Assembly (NCBI GenBank): GCA_963805505.1
Contig: CAWDUP010000002.1
Span: forward strand, 496,001 to 560,000
Source of the DNA: JANPBY01 sp963805505
GTDB taxonomy: Bacteria > Actinomycetota > Actinomycetes > DATJPE01
Direction of reading: 5' to 3'
Length of the DNA stretch: 64,000 bases
Both the position numbers and the translations under genes were made by a program. The notes under the pieces are model-generated. The model was not told where the DNA came from. It was given only the letters and a program-made list of their open reading frames with translations, and did not search any database. Below are positions 56,715-64,000 of the stretch, one piece after another (the first letter of the stretch is position 1; every line of letters starts with the position of its first letter).

Positions 56715-57935
56715 ATGGACAGGCGTCCGCGACGTTGGGCCGCGCTGGCGACCGCCTCTGCGCTCGCCGGTGCCGGGTTGATCGGCTGCGGCACAAACAG
56801 CCCAGCATCGGCGCCACCGGCTGCCTCACAGCCCACGTCGGCGCCTTCTGTGTCCTCCACTTCGTCCGGCGGACCGGGGGCTCCCGAGCCCGTGGGTTGC
56901 GCAGAGGAGACGCTGAACGGCATGTCCATGAAGGCGGAGGTCGGCCAGCTGATCATGCTCGGCTTCGACTCCGGCAGCAGCAGCGACGAGGTCGCTCGTG
57001 CCGTGCGGGCCTACCGCCTGGGTGCGGTGACAATGACGGGCCGCAACTACGCCGGTGTGGAGGCAGTGCGCTCCATCACCGAGCGGTTGCAGGCTGCTGC
57101 GTCGACTCCCCTCTTCGTCGCCACCGACCAAGAAGGTGGGCAGGTGCAGGTCCTCCACGGACCCGGTTTCCCAGAGATGCCCTCGGCCAAGGCACAAGGA
57201 CAGCTACCGCCTGAGGTGTTGGCTCAGCGCGCGCGGCGTTGGGGGTCCGCTCTGAAGCGGGCCGGCGTGAACCTCGATCTTGCGCCCGTTCTCGATGTCG
57301 TGCCCTCCTCGCTCGGCGAGGCGAACCTGCCTATCGGTCGCTACGAACGGCAGTACGGCTCCACCGCCGCCCGGGTCACCTCGCACGGCCTGGCGTTCGC
57401 CTCCGGACTGGACGGCGCGGGTGTCGTGCCCGTGGTCAAGCATTTTCCAGGACTCGGATCCGTGCGCAACAACACCGACGACACCCCACAGGTCACCGAC
57501 ACGACGACCGGGCCAGGCAGCTCAGCCATCAAGCCTTTCGCCGCCGCCGTGAACGCCGGGTTCCCCGTGGTCATGGTCTCCTCGGCGACGTACACCCGAC
57601 TCGATCCCGACAACCCAGCGATGTTCTCGCACCGCATCATCAATGGTCTGCTTCGACAGAAACTGGGATTTGACGGCGTCGTGCTCAGCGACGACATGGG
57701 GGCTGCGGCCTCGGCCGTCGTCGTCGGCCCTGCAGCCCAGCGTGGGATCGATTTCCTCGAGTCCGGCGGCGACGTCATCCTCACCGTGAAAGCCGCCGAT
57801 GTCCCGACCGTGATCCAGGCAATCCTTCGGCAGGCTAGAGCGGATCAGACGTTCGCCGAACTGCTCGACGCCTCAGCGTTGAGGGTTCTGATAGCGAAGC
57901 ACAGTGCGGGTCTGCTGCGCTGCACGAAGAACTAG
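56715..57935 (+). CDS. Glycoside hydrolase family 3 lipoprotein (NagZ/LpqI-like)
   Basis: A 406-residue secreted lipoprotein. The signal peptide ends in a lipobox at AGLIGCGT, followed by an Ala/Pro/Ser linker. The GH3 barrel has VATDQEGGQVQVL, NLDLAPVLDV, VVKHFPGLGSV and the catalytic Asp in VVLSDDMGAA. The His-containing loop of enterobacterial NagZ is altered (KHFPGLG, NTDDTPQ), as in LpqI-type enzymes. It probably removes N-acetylglucosamine from wall fragments. I take the ATG at 56715; a GTG at 56694 is an alternative. Confidence 0.9.
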   Translation: MDRRPRRWAALATASALAGAGLIGCGTNSPASAPPAASQPTSAPSVSSTSSGGPGAPEPVGCAEETLNGMSMKAEVGQLIMLGFDSGSSSDEVARAVRAYRLGAVTMTGRNYAGVEAVRSITERLQAAASTPLFVATDQEGGQVQVLHGPGFPEMPSAKAQGQLPPEVLAQRARRWGSALKRAGVNLDLAPVLDVVPSSLGEANLPIGRYERQYGSTAARVTSHGLAFASGLDGAGVVPVVKHFPGLGSVRNNTDDTPQVTDTTTGPGSSAIKPFAAAVNAGFPVVMVSSATYTRLDPDNPAMFSHRIINGLLRQKLGFDGVVLSDDMGAAASAVVVGPAAQRGIDFLESGGDVILTVKAADVPTVIQAILRQARADQTFAELLDASALRVLIAKHSAGLLRCTKN

Positions 57936-58005
57936 CCGACCCCCGCTGTCGATGGGCGCCGGTCGACTTCGGCCACAGCTGACCGCCCGCTCACGGTTGA
58001 ACCGC

Positions 58006-58416
58006 TCAGCCACACTTCACACAGTGCGCGGACTGGGGCCGCAGGGCGAGCCGCCCTGCGGGAATCGGCTCGAGGCAGGTGACGCAGTAGCCGTACGACC
58101 CGTCGTCAAGACGCTCCAGCGCGGCCCGTACTTCGGCCGCCGTCTGCTTGGCCGCGTCAAGTCGGTGCATCGCGGCGATGTACGACGTCTCCGTGCTCGG
58201 CTCACGAACGAGAACCGGGCGCAGGCTGTCCAGCTCGGCGTTGAGCTCCCCGGTGAGACCGATCGCGTCGCCAAGGAGTTGATTCAACTGTTCTTCGACG
58301 GCTGCCTTGTCGATCAAGACGGTTTCACCGGCGTGGGGCCGGAGCATCGGCTCGGGCGGCGAAGAGTTACGGCTGCCACGGGCCGAGCGTGCAGTTGCCC
58401 CATTAATGGTGGACAT
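58006..58416 (-). CDS. DksA/TraR-type zinc-finger protein
   Basis: A 136-residue protein with an N-terminal polar segment, a coiled-coil region (about 35-105) and a C-terminal C4 zinc finger (YCVTCLEPIPAGRLALRPQS, then CVKCG), ending right after the last cysteine pair. TraR/DksA-type proteins bind the RNA polymerase secondary channel. The acidic DxxDxA tip of DksA is not clear (MHRLDAAK is the nearest), so direct ppGpp-linked action is uncertain. The promoter should lie between it and the hairpin at 58467. Confidence 0.87.
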   Translation of the reverse strand: MSTINGATARSARGSRNSSPPEPMLRPHAGETVLIDKAAVEEQLNQLLGDAIGLTGELNAELDSLRPVLVREPSTETSYIAAMHRLDAAKQTAAEVRAALERLDDGSYGYCVTCLEPIPAGRLALRPQSAHCVKCG

Positions 58417-58454
58417 GAGGCTCTCCTAGGGTCGGGTAACGAGTACTTGATCTG

Positions 58455-58493
58455 CGAAAAAAAGAAGTCCCAGCATCATCGAGATGCTGGGAC
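58455..58493 (-). terminator. Intrinsic terminator on the minus strand
   Basis: An 11-bp perfect stem (58467-58477 with 58483-58493, 5-base loop) is followed on the minus strand by TTCTTTTTTTCGC. It is the clearest Rho-independent terminator in the window. It serves transcripts coming from the C1 aminopeptidase gene, whose stop lies about 190 bp upstream. Confidence 0.88.
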
Positions 58494-58685
58494 GCAGAAG
58501 GCGTCATACCAGCATCACGGTGGCATGCGCCCCGGAACCACGACCCCAGCGGTCATCGGACGGCCCACGGAAGCGACCGGCGACTCAACCGAAGAACAAG
58601 TCGTGTACATGGCTCCATGATAGGCCAGTTCTCGAACTGCCTCACTTGCCTTGCTCAGCGGACCTTCTAGGCCCACTCAGCGGAC

Positions 58686-60056
58686 CTACTCAGCGCCGAA
58701 CCGTTTCGCCAGCGAACCCATCGGGTCCCAGGCCGGGAGCACGATCGGCTCTTCGTCCAGGGCTGCAACCAGATCAGCGGGCAGCCTGTCCTTGCGAGCG
58801 GCGACCTCGAAGACGTACTCGTCGAACCACGAGTCGTTCATCGTGTAGAACCCCTTGACGCCGTTCTCGTCCCCCCAGCTGTTCTCCACCCGCCAGCGAC
58901 GCGGGTCCGCTCCGTCCAGATCGACTCCGGTGAAAAGCATCGCGTGCGTCATCTGCGTCTCGTGGTAGTCCAGACGGGCGGCCTTGTCGAGGCCGAACGT
59001 GGCGTCGTAGACAGAGCCGTAGTCGAACAGATCCGCGTCCCAGATCCCCATGTCGCGTCGCATCTGCGGGCTGACATCGCAGCCGAACCAGACCGGCTCG
59101 CCATCCGTGATCGAAGCGATGGCCGCCGCCTTCAGGACGCCCGCGTCGACGTTGAGGTATTTCACGCGCTCGCCACCGACGATGTTGCCGAGAAAGTCGA
59201 CGGTGAAAGTCCTCCCTCGTGGGCTGGACGACCGCGGGTCGTCGACCAGGCAGACATAGTCATCGAGGTCGATGGTCACGTATCGGGCGGCGAACTCCAA
59301 CGGTGTCAGCTCACCGTCGCGATGAAACTGCTTGTCCTTGTCGGTCCACTGCCAGACGAAACTCTCAGGTGGCGTCCCCAGGTGGATGGCCAGGATGCGA
59401 TAGCTGGTGGCGAGCACGTCGGCGCGGATAGCCGCCTCGGCGGCTGGATCCCCCGCCTCCCGCAGCGCCTTGGCTCCCTGTCGAAGGATCGAGCGCAAGG
59501 CCGAGTTCATCTTGTACGTCGACGAGGACGACTCCGTCTCGGGCATGGCGTTCTTGGGTACCAGACCATGCTTGCGCACCAGGGCGACGAACATGTTCCA
59601 CTGGCCGCCGTCACCCATGACTTCGTCGTGCAGGAAAGCCACTGTCCGGTCGTCTGCTTCGCGGTCCTTGGTGGCGAGGATCGCTTCCAGGTAGTAGTTG
59701 ACGCGCTCCAACTTGTCGAAGAAGAGCACGTAGTTCTGCGAGAACTCGAACTCGCTGGTGTTCAACTTCTTCATGGCGCCGGCGCGCAGCAGGTTGAGCC
59801 CCGCGAACATCCAACAACGCCCGCTCTTCTTCTGATTCGTCACCGCCCAGTCGTCGAGCTGGTGCGACATCGTGTGATCGACGCGAGTGACCACCTCGCG
59901 ATCGAGAGCGATGTCATCCACGCTCGTCTGGGTCACGGCGTTCTGCACGATCCGATACGTCGGGTTGCTCGCAAACTCCTTGCGGAGCGTTTCGAGATCC
60001 GCGCTGGTGATGGTCTGCTCGGGCATGTCCTGCCACCACTTCCGATCCGGGTTCAT
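58686..60056 (-). CDS. pepC: C1-family aminopeptidase (PepC/bleomycin hydrolase)
   Basis: A 456-residue cysteine peptidase of the C1B family, a cytosolic, normally hexameric aminopeptidase. The active Cys lies in NQKKSGRCWMFAGLNLLR, the His in TQMTHAMLFTGVDL and the Asn in RVENSWGDENGVKG. GAGGTG six bases before the ATG at 60056 supports the start, and TATAGT in front of it is a -10 candidate. The last residues (AKRFGAE) extend past the fold as in Gal6-type enzymes, which can block part of the cleft. Confidence 0.94.
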   Translation of the reverse strand: MNPDRKWWQDMPEQTITSADLETLRKEFASNPTYRIVQNAVTQTSVDDIALDREVVTRVDHTMSHQLDDWAVTNQKKSGRCWMFAGLNLLRAGAMKKLNTSEFEFSQNYVLFFDKLERVNYYLEAILATKDREADDRTVAFLHDEVMGDGGQWNMFVALVRKHGLVPKNAMPETESSSSTYKMNSALRSILRQGAKALREAGDPAAEAAIRADVLATSYRILAIHLGTPPESFVWQWTDKDKQFHRDGELTPLEFAARYVTIDLDDYVCLVDDPRSSSPRGRTFTVDFLGNIVGGERVKYLNVDAGVLKAAAIASITDGEPVWFGCDVSPQMRRDMGIWDADLFDYGSVYDATFGLDKAARLDYHETQMTHAMLFTGVDLDGADPRRWRVENSWGDENGVKGFYTMNDSWFDEYVFEVAARKDRLPADLVAALDEEPIVLPAWDPMGSLAKRFGAE

Positions 60057-60257
60057 GGGTCACCTCACTATAGGTACGACGACCAGCGCTCACGCGGTCC
60101 CACCGGTGCGAGCAACCAGACCATCGCCTTGGGCCGCCAGCGGGAGCTTCCCGACTCGGGCCAGACTGCTACCCCCTGGTTGGTGGACTCTCCGGAATGA
60201 AGGCTGCTCAAATCAGCGCCCACCACGCCTCCTCTGGTGGGGACGTGGATCTCAACC

Positions 60258-60263
60258 TAGGGT
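60258..60263 (+). promoter_or_regulatory. -10 box (TAGGGT) of a leaderless promoter for the aminotransferase
   Basis: TAGGGT ends six bases before the ATG at 60270, as upstream of the ArsA-like pair at 29317. Confidence 0.5.
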
Positions 60264-60269
60264 CCAGGC

Positions 60270-61706
60270 ATGTCAATCCCCATGGCGCCGTCAACCGATC
60301 CGGATCTCGAGCTCCCGACGGGCGCGGCTGAGCTACCGGGGCCTCGCAGCCAGGCCTGGTTCGACCGAGTCGACCCGCATCTCACCGGGACGATGGCCGA
60401 CCATGAGCTGGTGCCGTTCGTCGCGGCCGAGAAGCGCGGCTACCTCATCGTGGACGCGGACGGAAACACATATGCGGACCACATGTCGTCTTGGGGCGCC
60501 TCACCCTTCGGTCCAGCACCTGACTCGGTCCGGGAGGCGATGGATGCGGCGTGGCAGACCCACGGGATGCAGATCAGCGGATGGGTCCAGAACGAGCCCG
60601 CGTTGAGCCTTGTGGAGAAGCTGGTCGAGATCGCTCCCGGTCGGCTCAACCGGGTTGAGTACTCGGTGACCGGCACGCTCGCGGTCGAGGGCGCCGTGAA
60701 GTTCATGAGGGAAGCGACCGGGCGCCCGCTGATCCTCACCTTCGGTGGTCAGTACCACGGCGAGTCCACCTACCTCACCGCCGGCGTGTCCAGCGACCTG
60801 TCGAACGTCACCTCGATGCGGGCCCAGTACGTCGCAGGTGTCATCACAGTGCCTTACCCCAATCGCTACCGATCTCCCTTCCGACCCGGGCCCGGTCCGT
60901 TCGACGACACCGAGGTCCTGGACTACCTGGAGAACTACGTCCTGGTGCAGCAGATCCACCCCGGCCAGATAGCCGGGCTGTTGATCGAACCGGTGCTCGG
61001 TGAGGGCGGCATCCACGCTCCGTCGCAGGCCTTCTGGGACCGCCTCGGTGCTCTCGCAAAGCGATGGGGCTGGCTCGTCTGCCTGGACGAGGTCCAGACG
61101 TGCATGGGGCGCTGCGGCGAGATGTTCGCGATGCAGCGCTGGACCGGGATCGATCCCGACCTGCTCCTGCTCGGCAAGGCGTTCGCAGCCGGCGGACAGC
61201 CGATCGCCGCGTTGCTGGGCACCGACGAGGTCATGGCGGCGTCAGACCTTCACCTGGGTAGCACCTATGGGTTCACTCCTGCCGCGTGTGCCGGGGCGCT
61301 TGCCGGGGTCCAGCTGATCGAGAGCGCAGGAGTGCTGATGAACACCCGCCGGCTGGAGGAGATCTTCCTCGAGGAGATGACACCGCTGATCGGCGAGGTC
61401 GAGCAGGTGGGAGACGCCCGAGCGGTCGGAGCCCTGGCGGCGTTGGAGTTCGTGCAGGACAAGGCCACGATCCGCCCAGCCCCCGCATTCCAGGTGGCCG
61501 TCTACCAGGCAGCCCTGAGCCGCGGAGTTCTCGCGATCACCCAGCGCGGGAAGTGGCACCTGCGGCTGCAGCCAGCCCTCACCATGCCGCCGGAGGTCTT
61601 CCAAGACAGCTGCGCAAGGCTCAAAGATGCCGTCCGGGCTACGGCGGCCAACCCACCCAAGGAGCACGAGCGAGTACTCGACGCGGTCGCCGGCGAAGCC
61701 CGGTGA
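60270..61706 (+). CDS. Class III (omega) aminotransferase, PLP-dependent
   Basis: A 478-residue aspartate-aminotransferase-fold enzyme of class III. SVTGTLAVEGAVKFMREATG covers the cofactor phosphate region, LVCLDEVQTCMGRCGEMFAM has the PLP-ring Asp, and LLLLGKAFAAGGQPIAAL includes the Schiff-base Lys. Ser-Val-Thr-Gly replaces the common S-N-S-G near the phosphate site. A transamination of an amine to an aldehyde is likely; the substrate cannot be named. It diverges from pepC. Confidence 0.9.
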   Translation: MSIPMAPSTDPDLELPTGAAELPGPRSQAWFDRVDPHLTGTMADHELVPFVAAEKRGYLIVDADGNTYADHMSSWGASPFGPAPDSVREAMDAAWQTHGMQISGWVQNEPALSLVEKLVEIAPGRLNRVEYSVTGTLAVEGAVKFMREATGRPLILTFGGQYHGESTYLTAGVSSDLSNVTSMRAQYVAGVITVPYPNRYRSPFRPGPGPFDDTEVLDYLENYVLVQQIHPGQIAGLLIEPVLGEGGIHAPSQAFWDRLGALAKRWGWLVCLDEVQTCMGRCGEMFAMQRWTGIDPDLLLLGKAFAAGGQPIAALLGTDEVMAASDLHLGSTYGFTPAACAGALAGVQLIESAGVLMNTRRLEEIFLEEMTPLIGEVEQVGDARAVGALAALEFVQDKATIRPAPAFQVAVYQAALSRGVLAITQRGKWHLRLQPALTMPPEVFQDSCARLKDAVRATAANPPKEHERVLDAVAGEAR

Positions 61707-61825
61707 CGACGCAACCGAAAGCGCATCAGCGACCTCCGTCACCGTAGGCGAAGCGTTGTCCTCCTAGGCACGCCCAACGTGGGATAGCCTCCTGGCTCGG
61801 CGCGACACCGTGGCGCCCGCCAACG

Positions 61826-63847
61826 ATGGGGTGCCAGGTGAGGAAGCCGATCGCTGCGCTGCTGACGGTTCTGGTGTTGGTGGCGCTCTTCGTAGTCTGC
61901 CTGGTCAGCGCGCTGCAGTTGCTGGCGCCGCGGGCCATGCCGTTCGGGGTTACCGGTCCATCCCCCGTGGTCGATGCCGTCCAGCAGGAGTACTCGCTCG
62001 ACCTGATCACATACGGCTCGGAAGCCGAGCTCACCGCGGCCGCGAAAAACGGGGAGATCTACGGAGGTTATGTCCCCGGCTCCACGAGCGACACCCTGAT
62101 CACCGTCCCAGCCAAGAGCTTCTTCGGTGAGGTGTACGTGCGCGGCGGGTTCGCCACGGCTGCGAAGAGCGCAGGTCGTACTCACTCGACCAAGGTCATC
62201 GCTGCGCTGCCGACGTCGGACCGGACCGGGGCGCTGGTGGGGCTCCTCCTGCTCCCGACCTTGATCGGCGGCTACCTGATCGCCTCGATGATTTTCCCCT
62301 ACTCCGCGACCGCGTCGGGGTCGCGCCGGATCTTTGTGGTGTTGGGATTCTCAGTCGTTGTCGCGGCCATCACGGCGCTGTCGGGGCGGTTCATCGCCCA
62401 GGTCCCTTCTGACGTGACGTGGAAACTGCTTCCCTGTTTCGCCCTGGTCACGGCCGCCGTGGCACTCGCCTCCATCGGCATCCAGGCGGTGATCGGTAAG
62501 GCCGGCACGCTCGTCGTCGTCGTCGCGTTCATCGTGGTGGGGGGCGCGAGCGCGGGCGGCGGGGGAAGTGCACTGTTGCCGACCTACTGGCAATACATCG
62601 GCGCGCTCCTGCCGCCGAGATACGCGACAGATCTCTACCGCAACGTCCGATACTTCGGGGGGCACAGCATCGTCGTCCCGATCCTGGTTCTCGGCCTGTA
62701 CGCATTGGTCGGGGCTGCCCTGGTCCTCTTGATGGATCGGCGTCGACCGGGCGGCCAACCGCCAGCCGGACAAGGGCCCGCCGAGCAGGCGGGCACGGCC
62801 ACGGCCGACTCGGCCGCCGGGCGCGCGCGGTTGGTCCCGAAGAACCTAATCGCCCCCGTCACGCTGGCGTTGATCCTGAGCGCGCTGTTCGCGGTGAACT
62901 ACATGAGCTCGGGGCACGAACCCATCGCGCAGAACATGCCGTTCGGGGTCGTGGGCTCGGCGGATCTGGCGCGATCGGCGCAGAACGACTTGTTCTCCCT
63001 GGATGTCATCGAGTACTCCGACCAGCAGGCGGCAATGGCTGCCATGGACCGAGGGGAGATCTACGGCGCGCTGTATGCGACGTCGTCTTCGGCCGAGGTG
63101 GTCGTGGTCTCGACGATCAGCGACATCTCGCCGCTCGACATCGCCGCAAACTTCGAGGAGGCAGCCAAGACCGCTGGGGAGACGGTCACGGTCAAGCCGT
63201 ACGCCCCAACCCCTCTGGCACCGAAGGATCCATTCGCTCTCGTTCTAGCGACCCTGCTCGTCCCCCTGTTCGTCGGCGGATACATGGCCACCGCCTTGCT
63301 GACCAACGCTTTCGGATCGGCGGCTGGGCGCTGGCGAGGGTTTTGGCTGCTCGGCTACTCCGTCGCCGCGGGGCTGGTCGTCGACGTGATCGCGACCTTC
63401 TGGCTCGATGGGATACCCAGCGCCTCGTTCTGGGTCGCCTGGCCGATCATGTCGCTGATCAGCGCGACGGTCGCCTTGTTCGCCGCGGTCCTGAGGCGGC
63501 TGCTGGGACCCGTCGGCATCCTGCTGACCGTCATCATCTTTCTCCAGTTCGGAAATCCGTCGTCGGGAGGCTCGAACGGTTCGGTCTACCTCACGAACTT
63601 CTGGGACAGCCTCGGACCCCTTCTCCCGCCGCGCAATGCCTACGAGGTACTGCGGGACACCATCTACTTCGACGGCCACGGGATCAGCCAGGCCCTCGCC
63701 ATCCTCATCGCCTACGCGGTCGTTGCTGGCGGCGTCCTGGCCTACCTGGACTGGCGGCCACCTCCGGAGCCAACAGTTCCCGGTCTCGACGCCCCGACCG
63801 CTGCAGACGCAGCCGCGGTCGCAGTCCCCGTCGGCCCGCTGCCCTAG
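61826..63847 (+). CDS. Internally duplicated membrane protein, ABC-2/Pip-like permease fold
   Basis: A 673-residue membrane protein made of two homologous halves about 333 residues apart. Each half has one N-terminal membrane helix, an external domain beginning MPFGV and containing SLDxI then GEIYG (residues 38-85 and 371-418), a group of five hydrophobic helices, and a LLPPR segment before a final YF-GH motif. The layout matches YhgE/Pip and ABC-2-type membrane proteins duplicated into one chain. No ATPase gene is next to it. The ATG at 61826 or GTG at 61838 may start it. TAGCCT at 61785 could be its -10. Confidence 0.82.
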   Translation: MGCQVRKPIAALLTVLVLVALFVVCLVSALQLLAPRAMPFGVTGPSPVVDAVQQEYSLDLITYGSEAELTAAAKNGEIYGGYVPGSTSDTLITVPAKSFFGEVYVRGGFATAAKSAGRTHSTKVIAALPTSDRTGALVGLLLLPTLIGGYLIASMIFPYSATASGSRRIFVVLGFSVVVAAITALSGRFIAQVPSDVTWKLLPCFALVTAAVALASIGIQAVIGKAGTLVVVVAFIVVGGASAGGGGSALLPTYWQYIGALLPPRYATDLYRNVRYFGGHSIVVPILVLGLYALVGAALVLLMDRRRPGGQPPAGQGPAEQAGTATADSAAGRARLVPKNLIAPVTLALILSALFAVNYMSSGHEPIAQNMPFGVVGSADLARSAQNDLFSLDVIEYSDQQAAMAAMDRGEIYGALYATSSSAEVVVVSTISDISPLDIAANFEEAAKTAGETVTVKPYAPTPLAPKDPFALVLATLLVPLFVGGYMATALLTNAFGSAAGRWRGFWLLGYSVAAGLVVDVIATFWLDGIPSASFWVAWPIMSLISATVALFAAVLRRLLGPVGILLTVIIFLQFGNPSSGGSNGSVYLTNFWDSLGPLLPPRNAYEVLRDTIYFDGHGISQALAILIAYAVVAGGVLAYLDWRPPPEPTVPGLDAPTAADAAAVAVPVGPLP

Positions 63848-63949
63848 GTCGGCCAGGCCCGACTGCACCCCTGAGGCGGCGAGCGCCTCCATGTCCGGGT
63901 CGGAGACCTCTGCCCACAGGGCGCAGGCCGGTCAAACTGTCCTTCTCTG

Positions 63950-64000
63950 TGGCGGTGGCGGTGGGATTTGAACCCACGGAGGAGTTGCCCCCTCACACGC
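63950..64000 (-). tRNA. tRNA-Ser, 3' part (cut by the window edge)
   Basis: The minus strand shows the 3' part of a tRNA: encoded CCA, discriminator G, acceptor strand CGCCACC, a T arm with GGGTTCAAATCCC, and a long variable arm (GAGGGGGCAACTCCTC) as in serine tRNA. The variable region closely resembles that of tRNA-Ser(GGA) at 50180. The anticodon is outside the window. Confidence 0.85.

Noticed and set aside
58944..60200. A 418-codon plus-strand open frame opposite the C1 aminopeptidase
   Set aside because: Shadow of pepC, whose active-site residues are all seen on the other strand.

Overview
The window is a high-GC chromosomal segment from a member of the class Actinomycetes. It has a WhiB-family regulator, a BldG-type anti-anti-sigma factor, a GlxR/Crp regulator, an actinobacterial tad locus, a MarP protease, a PASTA-domain PBP and many leaderless-looking promoters. 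Gene order follows a conserved actinobacterial backbone. From memory it resembles S. coelicolor around SCO3548-SCO3580 and M. tuberculosis Rv3649 to Rv3721c: bldG/helicase, tad, acs, marP, nth, crp, paired ArsA-like ATPases, wblA/whiB4, PBP, moxR, asd-ask, recR, dnaX. The genus cannot be fixed by eye. I see no prophage, insertion sequence, CRISPR array or plasmid feature.

Layout. 0.1-3.4 kb: RsbW-like protein and BldG (minus strand), divergent from a MrfA-like helicase. 3.4-8.6 kb: a compact tad/Flp secretion operon on the minus strand (ssd/cpaE-like, tadA, tadB, tadC, DUF4244 pilin candidate, TadE-like, TadG-like) with mostly overlapping start and stop codons. 9-11.4 kb: HAD phosphatase, a single-pass membrane protein and an unrecognised protein. 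11.4-15 kb: a segment outside the backbone with a 42-bp perfect palindrome, a secreted tripeptidyl-peptidase-like hydrolase and a SARP-type regulator truncated after its ATPase domain. 15-24.8 kb: acs, a sigma factor with a membrane beta-propeller partner, nhaA, holin-like protein, epoxide-hydrolase-like protein, marP, NUDIX and nth. 25-34.4 kb: RsiG-like c-di-GMP anti-sigma factor, crp, MBL, NUDIX, MerR, ridA, a 51-residue DUF4177 protein, two ArsA/Get3-like ATPases, wblA and a bifunctional PBP.

34.4-43.3 kb: YqeY, metallophosphatase, tRNA-Pro(CGG), three VOC proteins (one fused to a pterin-dehydratase-like domain), GNAT, the moxR-DUF58-transglutaminase operon and a LURP-one protein. 43.3-50.3 kb: asd, ask (with an internal beta-subunit start), a DUF5063 protein, recR, GNAT, dnaX, the SRP RNA and tRNA-Ser(GGA). 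50.3-64 kb: AraC-DinB fusion, HerA-like ATPase, VapB-annotated orphan, LytR_C protein, an ABC-2 exporter, a GH3 lipoprotein, a DksA/TraR-type protein, a C1 aminopeptidase, a class III aminotransferase, an internally duplicated membrane protein and the 3' part of a tRNA-Ser cut by the window edge.

Functional themes. Cell-envelope genes are frequent (tad pilus, PBP, MarP, transglutaminase, LytR_C, GH3). Three regulators tied to Streptomyces development (BldG, RsiG, WblA) lie within 32 kb. Aspartate-family amino-acid synthesis and DNA maintenance (helicase, nth, recR, dnaX) make up the conserved core. The most unusual items are the 42-bp palindrome, the asymmetric RsiG motif pair, the duplicated permease-like protein, the palindrome plus 9-bp repeats between wblA and the PBP, and the six-copy hexamer repeat inside dnaX.
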